NCBI GenBank assembly: GCA_905199225.1
Contig: CAJKFS010000042.1
Span: forward strand, 1 to 19,324
DNA length: 19,324 bases
Direction of reading: 5' to 3'
Source of the DNA: an uncultured Collinsella sp.
Lineage (GTDB): Bacteria > Actinomycetota > Coriobacteriia > Coriobacteriales > Coriobacteriaceae
Shown: piece by piece, positions 1 through 7,325 of the stretch
Numbering within the stretch: the first letter of the stretch is position 1
Layout: every line of letters begins with the position of its first letter
Position numbers and translations under genes: made by a program
The notes under the pieces: generated by a model
Databases searched by the model: none
The model's input: the letters and a program-made list of their open reading frames with translations, nothing else
Told to the model about the DNA's origin: nothing

Positions 1-235
1 GGATGCGACACTGAATGTGTCCATCCTCGCAGTATCCGGTTCTCAAGGTGCACGCCCCGCGGCTGATCCGGTTCCACCGGGCCGCGCGGCAAGGAGATAT
101 ATTGCCAGACCGGAGGGGCCCCGGGGGCGGGAATCTGGGCGTACACATTTCCTACACATCTTGGGATCCGACTAACGTTTGCCAGCCGTTACCTACCGCT
201 CGCCGAGCATCTCTTTATATAAGGCAGTCTCATGG
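1..235 (-). other. Gene-free stretch; possible rRNA operon leader or spacer (minus strand)
   Basis: No convincing coding region is present. Read on the minus strand, positions about 35-52 give CACCTTGAGAACCGGATA, which resembles the TTGAGAACT-type conserved element in leaders and 16S-23S spacers of actinobacterial rRNA operons. It is followed at 1-26 by a stem-loop: GGATG pairs with CATCC and GACAC with GTGTC around a 5-nt loop, with a one-base bulge. If right, a ribosomal RNA gene would start just left of the window on the minus strand. No -35/-10 pair or 16S/23S sequence is visible here, so the assignment rests on motif resemblance only. It could equally be an unrelated structured intergenic region downstream of the phosphohexomutase gene. 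Confidence 0.3.
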
Positions 236-1636
236 TTAAAGCGGATACGTCCCCCTAGCTAAAGCACAGCCAGCATCGAGCAACTCATCACGTTCTTCCA
301 CCGAGAACCCCTCGGCGTAGACGCGCACCACTGGTTCGGTCCCGCTAGGACGAACCAGCAGCCACGTGTCATCCTCGAATGCCAAACGCAAGCCATCCAT
401 ATGACTAACGTTTTGCGGCACCTTGCCACAAATCGACTTGGGGTTTACGCCCGGCAGCAGGGTTCGTAACGTTTCGGCATCTTCGGCCTCAAGGCGCAAA
501 TCCCGTCGACCGTAACTCGTCTTACCAAAACTGTCCTCGAGTTGGTCGACCAGAACGCCCAAAGGCGCGTCCGTCTTAGCCATAAGCTCACACAGAATCA
601 GACAGGCGAGGATTCCATCGCGCTCGGGCATATGCGCGGCGATGCCGATACCACCGGCTTCTTCACCGCCTATGAGGACGCCGCCCTTCTTCATCTCCGC
701 CGCTATATATTTGAAACCGACTGGTTTGACGGTCACGCGGCAGCCAAGCGCCTCGGCAATGCGACGCACGAGCGTCGAGCATGAAAGATTGACGACGACG
801 CGCCCCTCCAAATTACGAAATTGAACCAAGTCGCCCAAAACGAGCGCCATGATCTGATGCGGATGTATATATCTGCCGCGCTCGTCAACCGCACCGATAC
901 GGTCGGCGTCGCCGTCGGTCACCAGACCAGCGCAAGCTCCGTCATCGATAACCGTGCGCTCGCAAGCGTCCACCCAAGGCTCAACGGGGTCGGGGCAGAT
1001 ATCTTCTTGGTCAGACGCCTGCCCGGCGTGAATCTCGTGCACCTCAACGCCAAGCTCGCGCAGCAAGTCGGCTAGATAACCCTGGGCTGCGCCGCCCATG
1101 GGATCGACAACCACGCGCAGGTGCGCGCCGCGGATGGCTTCGGCATCGACAAACGATGCCACCGCCTGCATATAGTCAGGAATGATATCCGCGGTGCGAT
1201 ATTGCCCCTCGATCCCCATTGGCTCGGGAGCCATGGTCTCTTCGAGCTCTTCGATGACATCCTGGTTGGCGGTCGAGCCGTCACCCATGCGAATCTTGAG
1301 GCACAGATAACCCTGCGGATGATGGGACCCCGTCACCATGAGCGCGCCGCACGCCTCACCGTCATAAGCCGCCGCCCACGTAAGGGCAGGGGTCGGAACA
1401 GGTCGCGAAGCGAGCACGGCGTCCAGCCCGTGCGCTGCTAGCACGCCCGCCGCAAGCTCAGCGAACTCGCTCGCCAGGGGCCGGGTGTCGAACCCTATAT
1501 ATACCGTTTTGCCCGGATTGGTCTTTTGCCACAACTCGCCGACGGCATCGGCGATACGGGCAACGTTATCGGCAGTGAAGTCCTCATCGACGCGAGCGCG
1601 CCAACCGTCAGTTCCAAAATGAATTATCGCGCACAC
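236..1636 (-). CDS. Phosphoglucomutase/phosphomannomutase family protein
   Basis: Alpha-D-phosphohexomutase that interconverts sugar 6-phosphate and 1-phosphate, feeding nucleotide-sugar and cell-envelope synthesis; cytosolic. Numbered from the GTG at 1636 (466 aa), it has the FGTDGWRA start typical of the family, the phosphoserine loop TGSHHP around Ser104, the metal-binding loop DGDADR at 241-246, the sugar-specificity loop GGEEAGG at 323-329 and the C-terminal phosphate-binding loop RPSGTEP at 429-435. All four domains are complete. The usual SHNP reads SHHP here. I chose GTG at 1636 because GAGGTG lies 7 nt upstream; an in-frame ATG at 1696 would add 20 non-conserved residues. Substrate preference (glucose, mannose or glucosamine phosphate) cannot be fixed from motifs, so no symbol is given. 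It lies downstream of a terminator, so it probably has its own promoter. Confidence 0.92.
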   Translation of the reverse strand: MCAIIHFGTDGWRARVDEDFTADNVARIADAVGELWQKTNPGKTVYIGFDTRPLASEFAELAAGVLAAHGLDAVLASRPVPTPALTWAAAYDGEACGALMVTGSHHPQGYLCLKIRMGDGSTANQDVIEELEETMAPEPMGIEGQYRTADIIPDYMQAVASFVDAEAIRGAHLRVVVDPMGGAAQGYLADLLRELGVEVHEIHAGQASDQEDICPDPVEPWVDACERTVIDDGACAGLVTDGDADRIGAVDERGRYIHPHQIMALVLGDLVQFRNLEGRVVVNLSCSTLVRRIAEALGCRVTVKPVGFKYIAAEMKKGGVLIGGEEAGGIGIAAHMPERDGILACLILCELMAKTDAPLGVLVDQLEDSFGKTSYGRRDLRLEAEDAETLRTLLPGVNPKSICGKVPQNVSHMDGLRLAFEDDTWLLVRPSGTEPVVRVYAEGFSVEERDELLDAGCALARGTYPL

Positions 1637-1676
1637 GCGCAGACACCTCACAGTGTTTGGATCATGGTACGCGTGA

Positions 1677-1703
1677 GGTATACCCGCAACACGCACTCAG
1701 CAA
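1677..1703 (-). promoter_or_regulatory. Weak candidate promoter for the phosphohexomutase gene
   Basis: On the minus strand TTGCTG (1698-1703) is followed after 15 bp by TATACC (1677-1682), about 40 nt upstream of the GTG at 1636. The spacing is short and the match imperfect. It is offered because the preceding terminator implies a separate start of transcription. Confidence 0.25.
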
Positions 1704-1760
1704 CCTGCCGGCACCAGCATTCACCATTTGGGCAAATGCTGCCGAGGACATGCAAGCAAT

Positions 1761-1789
1761 AAAAAAACCGCCCCGTATGGAGCGGTTTT
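1761..1789 (-). terminator. Intrinsic terminator after the homocysteine S-methyltransferase gene
   Basis: On the minus strand an 11-bp stem (arms 1779-1789 and 1764-1774, one T:G wobble) closes a 4-nt loop ATAC and runs into a run of seven T. It starts 5 nt past the stop codon of the methyltransferase gene and separates it from the phosphohexomutase gene. Confidence 0.85.
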
Positions 1790-1794
1790 GCCCT

Positions 1795-2688
1795 TTATAT
1801 ATCGAGCGCCTCGGCCATCGCTGCCGTAGTGATTGCCGTGGTTCCACAGCAACTGCCCACCATTGCGGCGCCGGCATGTCTCCATTCGATGCATGCGCGC
1901 GCGAAAGCTTCGGGATTCTCGTGCCATACGGGGCCATCCTGAGTCTGGACCGGATCGCCTACGTTGGGACGCACCGTAACGGGAGTAGTCGCCGATGCAA
2001 CCATCCTGGGCACCGCCGCATTCGCGGCCGCAAGCGAACAGCAATTAACACCAACCGAGTTTGCGCCGTGTTTTTCAGCGTACAAAACGGCTGCCTCGAT
2101 GTTGAGGCCATCGCCCAGCAGGTCGCCTTTATCGTCAACGACAAAACTCACCAGAACAGGCATGCCGTCGGCGGCATCTCGGGCGCCGGCAAGCATGGGC
2201 TGCAGATTACGGATAGACGTCACCGTCTCGATCAGCAGACCGTCAACACCAGCATTGAGCAAGGCGTGCGCCTGTTCGCGCGCAATGCCGCGGATTTCAC
2301 GATACTCGACAGAGTCCTCGGCAAACCACTCAATACCGATCGGGCCCATCGAGCCCAGCAGTAGCTGAGGGTGCGCCTGGCGGGCATCGTCGACGGCCCC
2401 GCGATTGACCTCCGCCACGAACGGCGCAATCTGGTCGTGCTTGAGGGCATAGCTCGATGCCTGAAAGGTATTGGTAATGAGCACCTGCGCGCCGGCGGCG
2501 ACATACAAGCGATGGATACGAGAAACGGTCTGCGGCTCTGCCAGATTCCAAAACGCCGGTGGAATGTCGGCGGCATCGTACTCACTCAACAAAACACTGC
2601 CCATGGGGCCCTGCGCCAACAAGGTCTCGCTCGACAAGCGGCGCGTAAGTTCCTCGGCACCAAAGCGGTTGTAATAACTCGTATCCAT
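1795..2688 (-). CDS. Homocysteine S-methyltransferase family protein
   Basis: Zinc-dependent methyltransferase of the Hcy-binding TIM-barrel family (relatives: MmuM, BHMT, the N-terminal module of MetH). The family transfers a methyl group from a donor such as S-methylmethionine to homocysteine, giving methionine. The 297-aa protein is a single domain without the folate or cobalamin modules of MetH. Zinc ligands are recognisable: Cys216 in GVNCCS and Cys280-Cys281 in GSCCGTT. TNTF (72-75) and LLIET (151-155) fit barrel-strand motifs. The N-terminal DGxMGT motif is altered to QGPMGS. The ATG at 2688 lies 10 nt after the stop of the DtxR-type regulator gene, with a weak SD (GCGGGA), so the two are probably co-transcribed. 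The methyl donor cannot be determined from sequence. Confidence 0.9.
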   Translation of the reverse strand: MDTSYYNRFGAEELTRRLSSETLLAQGPMGSVLLSEYDAADIPPAFWNLAEPQTVSRIHRLYVAAGAQVLITNTFQASSYALKHDQIAPFVAEVNRGAVDDARQAHPQLLLGSMGPIGIEWFAEDSVEYREIRGIAREQAHALLNAGVDGLLIETVTSIRNLQPMLAGARDAADGMPVLVSFVVDDKGDLLGDGLNIEAAVLYAEKHGANSVGVNCCSLAAANAAVPRMVASATTPVTVRPNVGDPVQTQDGPVWHENPEAFARACIEWRHAGAAMVGSCCGTTAITTAAMAEALDI

Positions 2689-2698
2689 ATATATCCCG

Positions 2699-3121
2699 CT
2701 ATTCCTCGACGCTGATTCCCTGCTTTTCGAGATAGGCGAGCCAGCGGCTCATCGTGTCCTCGGATAGCGCATGCTCCATCATGCAGGCCTCGGAATCGGC
2801 TCGCTCAAATTCGACACCGAGCTCCTGAACCAAAAACGTGCGGATGAGGCGATGACGGTACCAGATAGCCGTGCCAACCTCGCGGCCGCGATCGGTCAGG
2901 ATCACCTTGCCGTAGTGCGATTGCTCGACAAGCTCGGATGCCTTGAGAGCCGAAACCGCTTTATTGACCGATGCCTTGGAGACGCCAAGGCGCTGCGCGA
3001 TGTCGACCGATCGAACGCCGTTGGTTTCCCCCTCTTCGCTTTCAATGCGAACCATGCACTCCAAGTAGTCTTCGTTCGCCACCGTCAGATGTAGTTCGCG
3101 CGAGCTATTTGTCGTATCCAT
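2699..3121 (-). CDS. DtxR/MntR-type metal-dependent transcriptional regulator
   Basis: Metal-activated repressor. From the ATG at 3121 it is 140 aa: a winged helix-turn-helix (about 37-80; VRSVDIAQRLGVSKASVNKA then a wing with GKVILTDRG) and a metal-binding dimerisation domain (about 85-135). It has no C-terminal SH3-like domain, so it has the short MntR architecture. Metal-site residues are mixed: Asp18 and Glu21 in NEDYLE and His90 match MntR, while Cys113-x-x-Glu116-His117 (CMMEH) matches the Cys-x-x-Glu-His of DtxR/IdeR. Iron or manganese could be the co-repressor. The ATG at 3121 is preferred over the one at 3142 because GGGACGGA precedes it and 3142 lacks an SD. It leads an operon with the methyltransferase gene and is divergent from pepT; a palindrome over its promoter suggests autoregulation. 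Confidence 0.9.
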   Translation of the reverse strand: MDTTNSSRELHLTVANEDYLECMVRIESEEGETNGVRSVDIAQRLGVSKASVNKAVSALKASELVEQSHYGKVILTDRGREVGTAIWYRHRLIRTFLVQELGVEFERADSEACMMEHALSEDTMSRWLAYLEKQGISVEE

Positions 3122-3152
3122 GATCTTCCGTCCCTTCTGCATTCAATGGCTG

Positions 3153-3158
3153 ATTCTA
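3153..3158 (-). promoter_or_regulatory. Candidate -10 box for the dtxR-type gene
   Basis: Minus-strand TAGAAT lies 31 nt upstream of the ATG at 3121. There is no good -35 hexamer at the usual spacing; that position is occupied by the palindrome at 3175-3194, as expected if a regulator acts there. Confidence 0.4.
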
Positions 3159-3174
3159 CCCCATCCAAGCGTCG

Positions 3175-3194
3175 CGGTATGCCGTGGCATACCG
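3175..3194. promoter_or_regulatory. Perfect 20-bp palindrome between dtxR-type gene and pepT (putative operator)
   Basis: CGGTATGCCGTGGCATACCG: two 9-bp arms around a 2-bp centre. It lies over the expected -35 region of the dtxR-type gene and about 50 bp upstream of the pepT start. Length and symmetry fit a dimeric regulator such as the DtxR-type protein encoded next to it. No T-run follows, so it is not a terminator. The identity of the binding protein is inference. Confidence 0.5.
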
Positions 3195-3241
3195 TGCTAG
3201 AGTTCTTGTTGCACACGACGACCAAGATTGGAGCGGTCTTT

Positions 3242-4489
3242 ATGGAAAACACCACCACGAACCCCGATGTCCTCGAGCGCTTTTTGCGCTACGTCCAGAT
3301 CAACACGCAGTCCGAGGATGCAAACTGCGACCAGGTACCCTCGAGCGCCGTTCAGTTTGACCTTGCCAACGTGCTGGCTGAAGAGCTGCGCGAGCTTGGT
3401 GCGGAAGATGCCCACGTGACCGAGCACGCCTATGTCTGCGCGCATATCCCCGCAAGTGCGGGCGCTGAGGACAAGCCCGCCCTGGGCCTGATCGCCCATC
3501 TCGACACCACCGAAGTTGCACCGGGTGCCGGCGTGAAACCGCACATCGTACACTACGAAGGCGGCGACCTGGTCTGCGGCACGGTTGACGGTAAGCCCGT
3601 TGCCATGAGTACCGCCAAGCTTCCCGCCCTGAACGACCTCGCAGGTGAGGACCTGGTCTGCAGCGATGGCACCACGCTGCTGGGCGCGGACGACAAGGCA
3701 GGCGTCGCCGAGATCATGTCGCTTGTCGCGCGTATCGCTCAGGACCCTTCTCTGCCCCATCCCGCACTCGGCATTTGCTTCTGCCCTGACGAGGAGATCG
3801 GCCACGGAGCCGAGCTGTTGGATATCGATACCTTTGGCTGCAAGTACGCCTACACGGTCGACGGCGGCCCCATCGGCGAACTGGAGTGGGAATGCTTTAA
3901 CGCCGCCGAGGCGACCGTCTGCTTTGAGGGCCAGTCCATCCACCCGGGCGACGCTAAGGGCCGTATGGTCAACGCAGGCAATCTGTTCTGCGACTTCAAC
4001 GCGTTGCTCCCCTACGTACAGCGCCCGGAGTATACGGAAGGCTACGAGGGCTTTTATCACCTTGAGGGTGTATCTGCGACCGTCGATCACGCCACAGCGC
4101 GCTATATCGTCCGCGACCATGACGCCGCCAAGTTCCAGCAGAAACTCGACCTTATTGATGCCGCTGCCTCGATGCTCAACCAGCGTCTGGGTGAGGAGCG
4201 CGTGACGGTCGAGATTAAGCAGCAGTATCGAAATATGGCCGAGATCGTTCGTGACTATCCCGAGCTTATTGATGTTGCCAAGGAAGCCTACCTTGCCTGC
4301 GGCGTTGAGCCCCAAGTGCTGCCAATTCGCGGCGGCACCGACGGCGCCCAGCTGTCGTTCCGCGGTCTGCCCTGCCCCAACCTTTCCACCGGCGGCTATT
4401 GCTACCACGGCGTCAACGAGTTCGTCCCGGTTAGTTCGCTCGTCAAGATGACCGACGTCCTCCAGGAGCTCGTCGCCCGCTTCGCGTAA
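3242..4489 (+). CDS. pepT: Peptidase T (tripeptide aminopeptidase)
   Basis: M20B di-zinc exopeptidase that removes the N-terminal residue from tripeptides; cytosolic peptide recycling. It is 415 aa from the ATG at 3242, close to the family length. Metal and catalytic residues are all visible: His86 and Asp88 in AHLDTT, Asp151 in GADDKAG, the Glu184-Glu185 pair in PDEEIGHG, Asp207 in VDGG, and His389 in YHGVNEFV. The substrate-binding RGGTDGAQLS motif is at 363-372. An in-frame ATG at 3146 would add 32 residues unlike the family; the ATG at 3242 has GGAG 8 nt upstream. It is the only gene on the plus strand, and is followed by a strong terminator. Confidence 0.96.
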   Translation: MENTTTNPDVLERFLRYVQINTQSEDANCDQVPSSAVQFDLANVLAEELRELGAEDAHVTEHAYVCAHIPASAGAEDKPALGLIAHLDTTEVAPGAGVKPHIVHYEGGDLVCGTVDGKPVAMSTAKLPALNDLAGEDLVCSDGTTLLGADDKAGVAEIMSLVARIAQDPSLPHPALGICFCPDEEIGHGAELLDIDTFGCKYAYTVDGGPIGELEWECFNAAEATVCFEGQSIHPGDAKGRMVNAGNLFCDFNALLPYVQRPEYTEGYEGFYHLEGVSATVDHATARYIVRDHDAAKFQQKLDLIDAAASMLNQRLGEERVTVEIKQQYRNMAEIVRDYPELIDVAKEAYLACGVEPQVLPIRGGTDGAQLSFRGLPCPNLSTGGYCYHGVNEFVPVSSLVKMTDVLQELVARFA

Positions 4490-4513
4490 AGAACTCGAAC
4501 AATCCAGTTCAAT

Positions 4514-4554
4514 AAAATCGCCCCGTTCTCAAAACCGAGAACGAGGCGATTTTT
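4514..4554 (+). terminator. Intrinsic terminator of pepT
   Basis: A 17-bp stem (4514-4530 with 4537-4553, one C/A mismatch) closes a 6-nt loop AAAACC and ends in TTTTT, 24 nt past the pepT stop. The A-rich 5' arm gives T residues on the minus strand too, so it may act in both directions. Confidence 0.88.
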
Positions 4555-4583
4555 GGTGCAAAGGGAGTAGTCAGCATCGCAGG

Positions 4584-4628
4584 TTGAGCCAACGTCAGCG
4601 AGCGACGTTCAGAGCGAACAAGTTGGCA
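4584..4628. repeat. Nested inverted repeat in the convergent intergenic region
   Basis: AACGTC and GACGTT flank a 7-nt loop (about 4590-4611), and an outer GCCAAC/GTTGGC pair encloses it. There is no T-run on either side. It could be a dispersed intergenic repeat unit of this lineage; only one copy is in this window, so that is a guess. Confidence 0.35.
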
Positions 4629-4630
4629 TG

Positions 4631-4673
4631 AAAAAGGCAAGGCATAGACCTTCTGGTCATGCCTTGCCTTTTG
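4631..4673 (-). terminator. Bidirectional intrinsic terminator after the LCP gene
   Basis: Stem of 14 bp plus 4 bp interrupted by one bulged A (arms 4632-4650 and 4655-4672), loop TTCT, flanked by AAAAA on the left and TTTT on the right. It would end transcripts of the murA-LCP operon on the minus strand and back up pepT termination on the plus strand. Confidence 0.8.
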
Positions 4674-4714
4674 AATGACAAATTGTCGCTCTGGGCGGCG
4701 CGCAGCGTCGAGCC

Positions 4715-4742
4715 GTTACGCGGTTTGGTAAAACCGCGTAAC
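4715..4742 (-). repeat. Perfect 12-bp hairpin directly after the LCP stop codon
   Basis: GTTACGCGGTTT (4715-4726) and its exact complement (4731-4742) flank the loop GGTA. The stem starts at the last base of the LCP stop codon. It has no T-run; it may stabilise the mRNA 3' end or help the terminator further downstream. Confidence 0.55.
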
Positions 4743-5977
4743 TAGTAGTTGGCCTCGTAGCCGTTACCGTCGCCGGTGGGCTCTTCGTAGTAGTCCGAAT
4801 CGCTCGAATCGCCTGAGTCATCGGAATCGTCAGAGCTGACCGATGAAGTTGCGGTACCGTTTGCGTAGTCGTCAGACGTGTTGTTGTTCAGGTCGCCGAT
4901 CGTAGAACTGGAACCGTCGGAAAGACCCATGGTGTTGGGACCCTTGGGATCCTTGCCGGCATCGACGCGCTCCATCATTTCCTTGAGCTCGTCCTCGTAG
5001 ACAAAGACGTAGCTCACACCGTCGATCATGGTGCTGTCGTCGGCGTACGAGGGCAGGTTGGCCGAGTAGATACCGTCGACATCCATACCGCGCATGGCGT
5101 TGACCGTAGCCACGATATCCTGAACGCTCATATCGGTTACGAGCATATCGGACAGCGAATTAACCAGGCCAAAAATCTTCGTGGCATCGAAGTTATTGAG
5201 AATCTGGTTGGCAAGGGCGCCAAGCACCTGACGCTGGTGGCGCATGCGCGTGTAATCGCCGTCGGCATAGGTGTAGCGGCAGCGGGCATAGGTAAGGGCG
5301 GTGGCACCGTCCATATGCTGCTGGCCAGCGGTAATCTTAATATCCAGGTGCTCGGGGTCGTCAACATCATCGGTTGCGTTAATGTCGATACCGCCAACCG
5401 AATCAATCAGCGCCTGCATACCGTCGAAGCTGACCTCGGCATAGTGGGAAATCTGAACACCGCACAGCTCGTTGACCGCCTCGACCATGGCCTCGGCGCC
5501 GCCAACGGTATGGCAGGCGTTGATCTTCATGGTCTCGCCCTTGTACTCGACCTTGGTGTCGCGCGGAACGGAAATGAGCGTCGCCTGCTTTTGCGTGGGG
5601 TCGATGCGTGCCAGGATAATCGAGTCGGCACGATACGTATCCTCGCCCGGACGGCCGTCGGTGCCAAGAAGCAGCACGTAGAACGGATCCTTTGCCTCAT
5701 CGGTGTCAACCAGAACCCGACGCAGATTATCGGTAATGACATTAGAATCGCCGAGCTTGCCCATAATGGTAGCAAACCACAGGCCGGCAGCGGTAGTGGC
5801 ACTCAGCAGCACACCAAGCACGACAATGAGCGCGACGTGACGAATCGTGTGGCTACGACGACGTTGACGAGCGCGCTCGGAATAGCGAGCCACGTTATCG
5901 CGACTGTAGATCTTGGCCTGCGCACCAGTTGAGGGTCTTCGGGCGGTGGTATCCGCGAGGGGCTTTTTATTAAACAT
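4742..5977 (-). CDS. LCP family cell-wall polymer ligase (LytR-CpsA-Psr)
   Basis: Membrane-anchored enzyme that transfers lipid-linked anionic polymers (teichoic acid, capsule or other glycopolymers) onto peptidoglycan outside the membrane. From the ATG at 5977 it is 411 aa. A basic cytoplasmic N-terminus (RQRRRSHTIRH, about 39-49) precedes one membrane helix (about 48-72). The LCP domain (about 100-295) has LLLGTDGR, YRADSIILARID, ISVPRDT and the basic TRMRHQRQVL motif, the Arg/Asp residues that hold the pyrophosphate of the lipid substrate. The C-terminal 55 or so residues are disordered, rich in Ser and Asp. ATG 5977 has AGG 6 nt upstream; a TTG two codons earlier sits on that SD and is less likely. 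It follows murA by 12 nt, so precursor synthesis and polymer attachment are co-transcribed. Confidence 0.93.
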   Translation of the reverse strand: MFNKKPLADTTARRPSTGAQAKIYSRDNVARYSERARQRRRSHTIRHVALIVVLGVLLSATTAAGLWFATIMGKLGDSNVITDNLRRVLVDTDEAKDPFYVLLLGTDGRPGEDTYRADSIILARIDPTQKQATLISVPRDTKVEYKGETMKINACHTVGGAEAMVEAVNELCGVQISHYAEVSFDGMQALIDSVGGIDINATDDVDDPEHLDIKITAGQQHMDGATALTYARCRYTYADGDYTRMRHQRQVLGALANQILNNFDATKIFGLVNSLSDMLVTDMSVQDIVATVNAMRGMDVDGIYSANLPSYADDSTMIDGVSYVFVYEDELKEMMERVDAGKDPKGPNTMGLSDGSSSTIGDLNNNTSDDYANGTATSSVSSDDSDDSGDSSDSDYYEEPTGDGNGYEANY

Positions 5978-5989
5978 AGGCAACCTGTA

Positions 5990-7273
5990 TTAGTAGATGA
6001 CGGGATCGGGGACGGAAGCATGCTCGACATGCGCGCCGAGCGCCTGCAGCTTTTCGACAAACTGCTCGTAGCCGCGCTTGATGTGATGGATGGCCGAAAC
6101 CTCGGTCGTCCCGTCGGCGATCAAGCCCGCTACGACGAGGGCCGCTCCGCCACGCAGATCGGGCGAGGTAACCTGTGCACCCGAGAAGCCCTTGACGCCA
6201 TGAATCATGGCATGATGGCTCTCGATACGAATGTCGGCACCCATGCGCACCAGCTCAGAGGCAAACATAAAGCGATTCTCGAAGATGTTCTCGGTAATAA
6301 CGGAACTGCCGTCGGCAAGGGCGGAGAGCACCATAATCTGCGCCTGCATGTCCGTCGGGAAGCCGGGGAACGGAAGCGTCTGGATGTCGACCGGCTTGAT
6401 ACGCTCGGCACGGTTTACATGGACGCCATCCTCGACGCGCTCGCAGTCGATACCCATGAGCTCCATCTTCTTGAGCACCATGCCCAAGTGAATGGGGCAA
6501 AAGCCCGTGACATCGACACCGCGATCGTCGGCCATCAACGCACCGGCAACGATAAAGGTACCGGCCTCGATGCGGTCGCCCACCACGCGATGGGTAACGG
6601 GATGCAGCTCTTCCACGCCCTCGATGGTCACGACGGGCGTACCCGCGCCGACAATCTTGGCGCCCATCTCGTTGAGCATGTTGGCGAGATCGACGATCTC
6701 GGGCTCGCGGGCGGCATTGTCGATAACCGTGGTGCCCTGCGCGCGCACGGATGCCATGATGAGGTTCTCGGTCGCACCGACGCTGGCGAACTCGAGCGTG
6801 ACGGTGGTACCGCGCAGACCTTGGGGCGCATTAGCGTTGATGTAGCCGTGGGCGGTATCGAACTCAACGCCCAGGGCCTCAAGACCAAGAATGTGCATAT
6901 CGATCTTGCGAGCACCCAGGTTGCAGCCGCCCGGCATGGCGATCTTGGCGCGATGGAAGCGACCCAGCAGGGGTCCCATCACGGCGGTGGAAGCACGCAT
7001 CTTGGCAACGAGCTCGTAGGGGGCCTCCCAAGAATCGACCTGAGAGGTATCAATCTCGAGCGTGTGCTCGTCAAGGACATCGATTGTGGCGCCCATACCC
7101 TTGAGCACCTTGCCCATCACGTGGACATCGGAAATATCGGGCACGTTCTGCAGCGTCGTCTTGCCCGGCGCCAGAAGCGTTGCCGCCATGAGTTTGAGCG
7201 CGGAGTTCTTGGCGCCCGAAACGGGCACAGAGCCTCCGATGGCGTGGCCACCCTCAACGCGGATAATATCCAA
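5990..7273 (-). CDS. murA: UDP-N-acetylglucosamine 1-carboxyvinyltransferase (MurA)
   Basis: First committed step of peptidoglycan synthesis: transfers enolpyruvate from PEP to UDP-GlcNAc in the cytosol. Full-length at 427 aa. Lys22-Asn23 in SGAKNSAL, Arg93 and Cys117 in MPGGCNLGARKID are present; a Cys here is the fosfomycin-sensitive form, in contrast to the Asp found in resistant enzymes such as that of mycobacteria. Asp308 in PFPGFPTDMQAQ is the general base, and RGGAALVVAGL is the C-terminal PEP-contacting segment. The start is a TTG (7271-7273) with AAAGGG at 7280-7285, spacing 6. That SD is separated by one base from the T-run of the atp operon terminator. The LCP gene follows 12 nt downstream. 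Linkage of atpC and murA is known in other actinobacteria, including mycobacteria. Confidence 0.97.
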   Translation of the reverse strand: MDIIRVEGGHAIGGSVPVSGAKNSALKLMAATLLAPGKTTLQNVPDISDVHVMGKVLKGMGATIDVLDEHTLEIDTSQVDSWEAPYELVAKMRASTAVMGPLLGRFHRAKIAMPGGCNLGARKIDMHILGLEALGVEFDTAHGYINANAPQGLRGTTVTLEFASVGATENLIMASVRAQGTTVIDNAAREPEIVDLANMLNEMGAKIVGAGTPVVTIEGVEELHPVTHRVVGDRIEAGTFIVAGALMADDRGVDVTGFCPIHLGMVLKKMELMGIDCERVEDGVHVNRAERIKPVDIQTLPFPGFPTDMQAQIMVLSALADGSSVITENIFENRFMFASELVRMGADIRIESHHAMIHGVKGFSGAQVTSPDLRGGAALVVAGLIADGTTEVSAIHHIKRGYEQFVEKLQALGAHVEHASVPDPVIY

Positions 7274-7286
7274 GGTCTACCCTTTC

Positions 7287-7325
7287 AAAAAGCATGCCCG
7301 GGATGGCTGGGCCATCCCGGGCATG
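7287..7325 (-). terminator. Strong terminator of the atp operon, abutting the murA SD
   Basis: Perfect 15-bp GC-rich stem (7293-7307 with 7311-7325), loop TGG, followed on the minus strand by C then TTTTT (7287-7291). It lies between the atpC stop (7362) and the murA SD (7280-7285). Transcripts stopped here would end at the murA ribosome binding site. Confidence 0.9.

Noticed and set aside
15..239. 74-codon plus-strand frame at the window start
   Set aside because: No SD, no recognisable motif, and overlaps the structured element and the end of the phosphohexomutase gene.
3197..4408. 403-codon open frame opposite pepT
   Set aside because: Overlaps the complete PepT with all catalytic residues; repetitive Val/Gly/Ala content typical of antisense frames.
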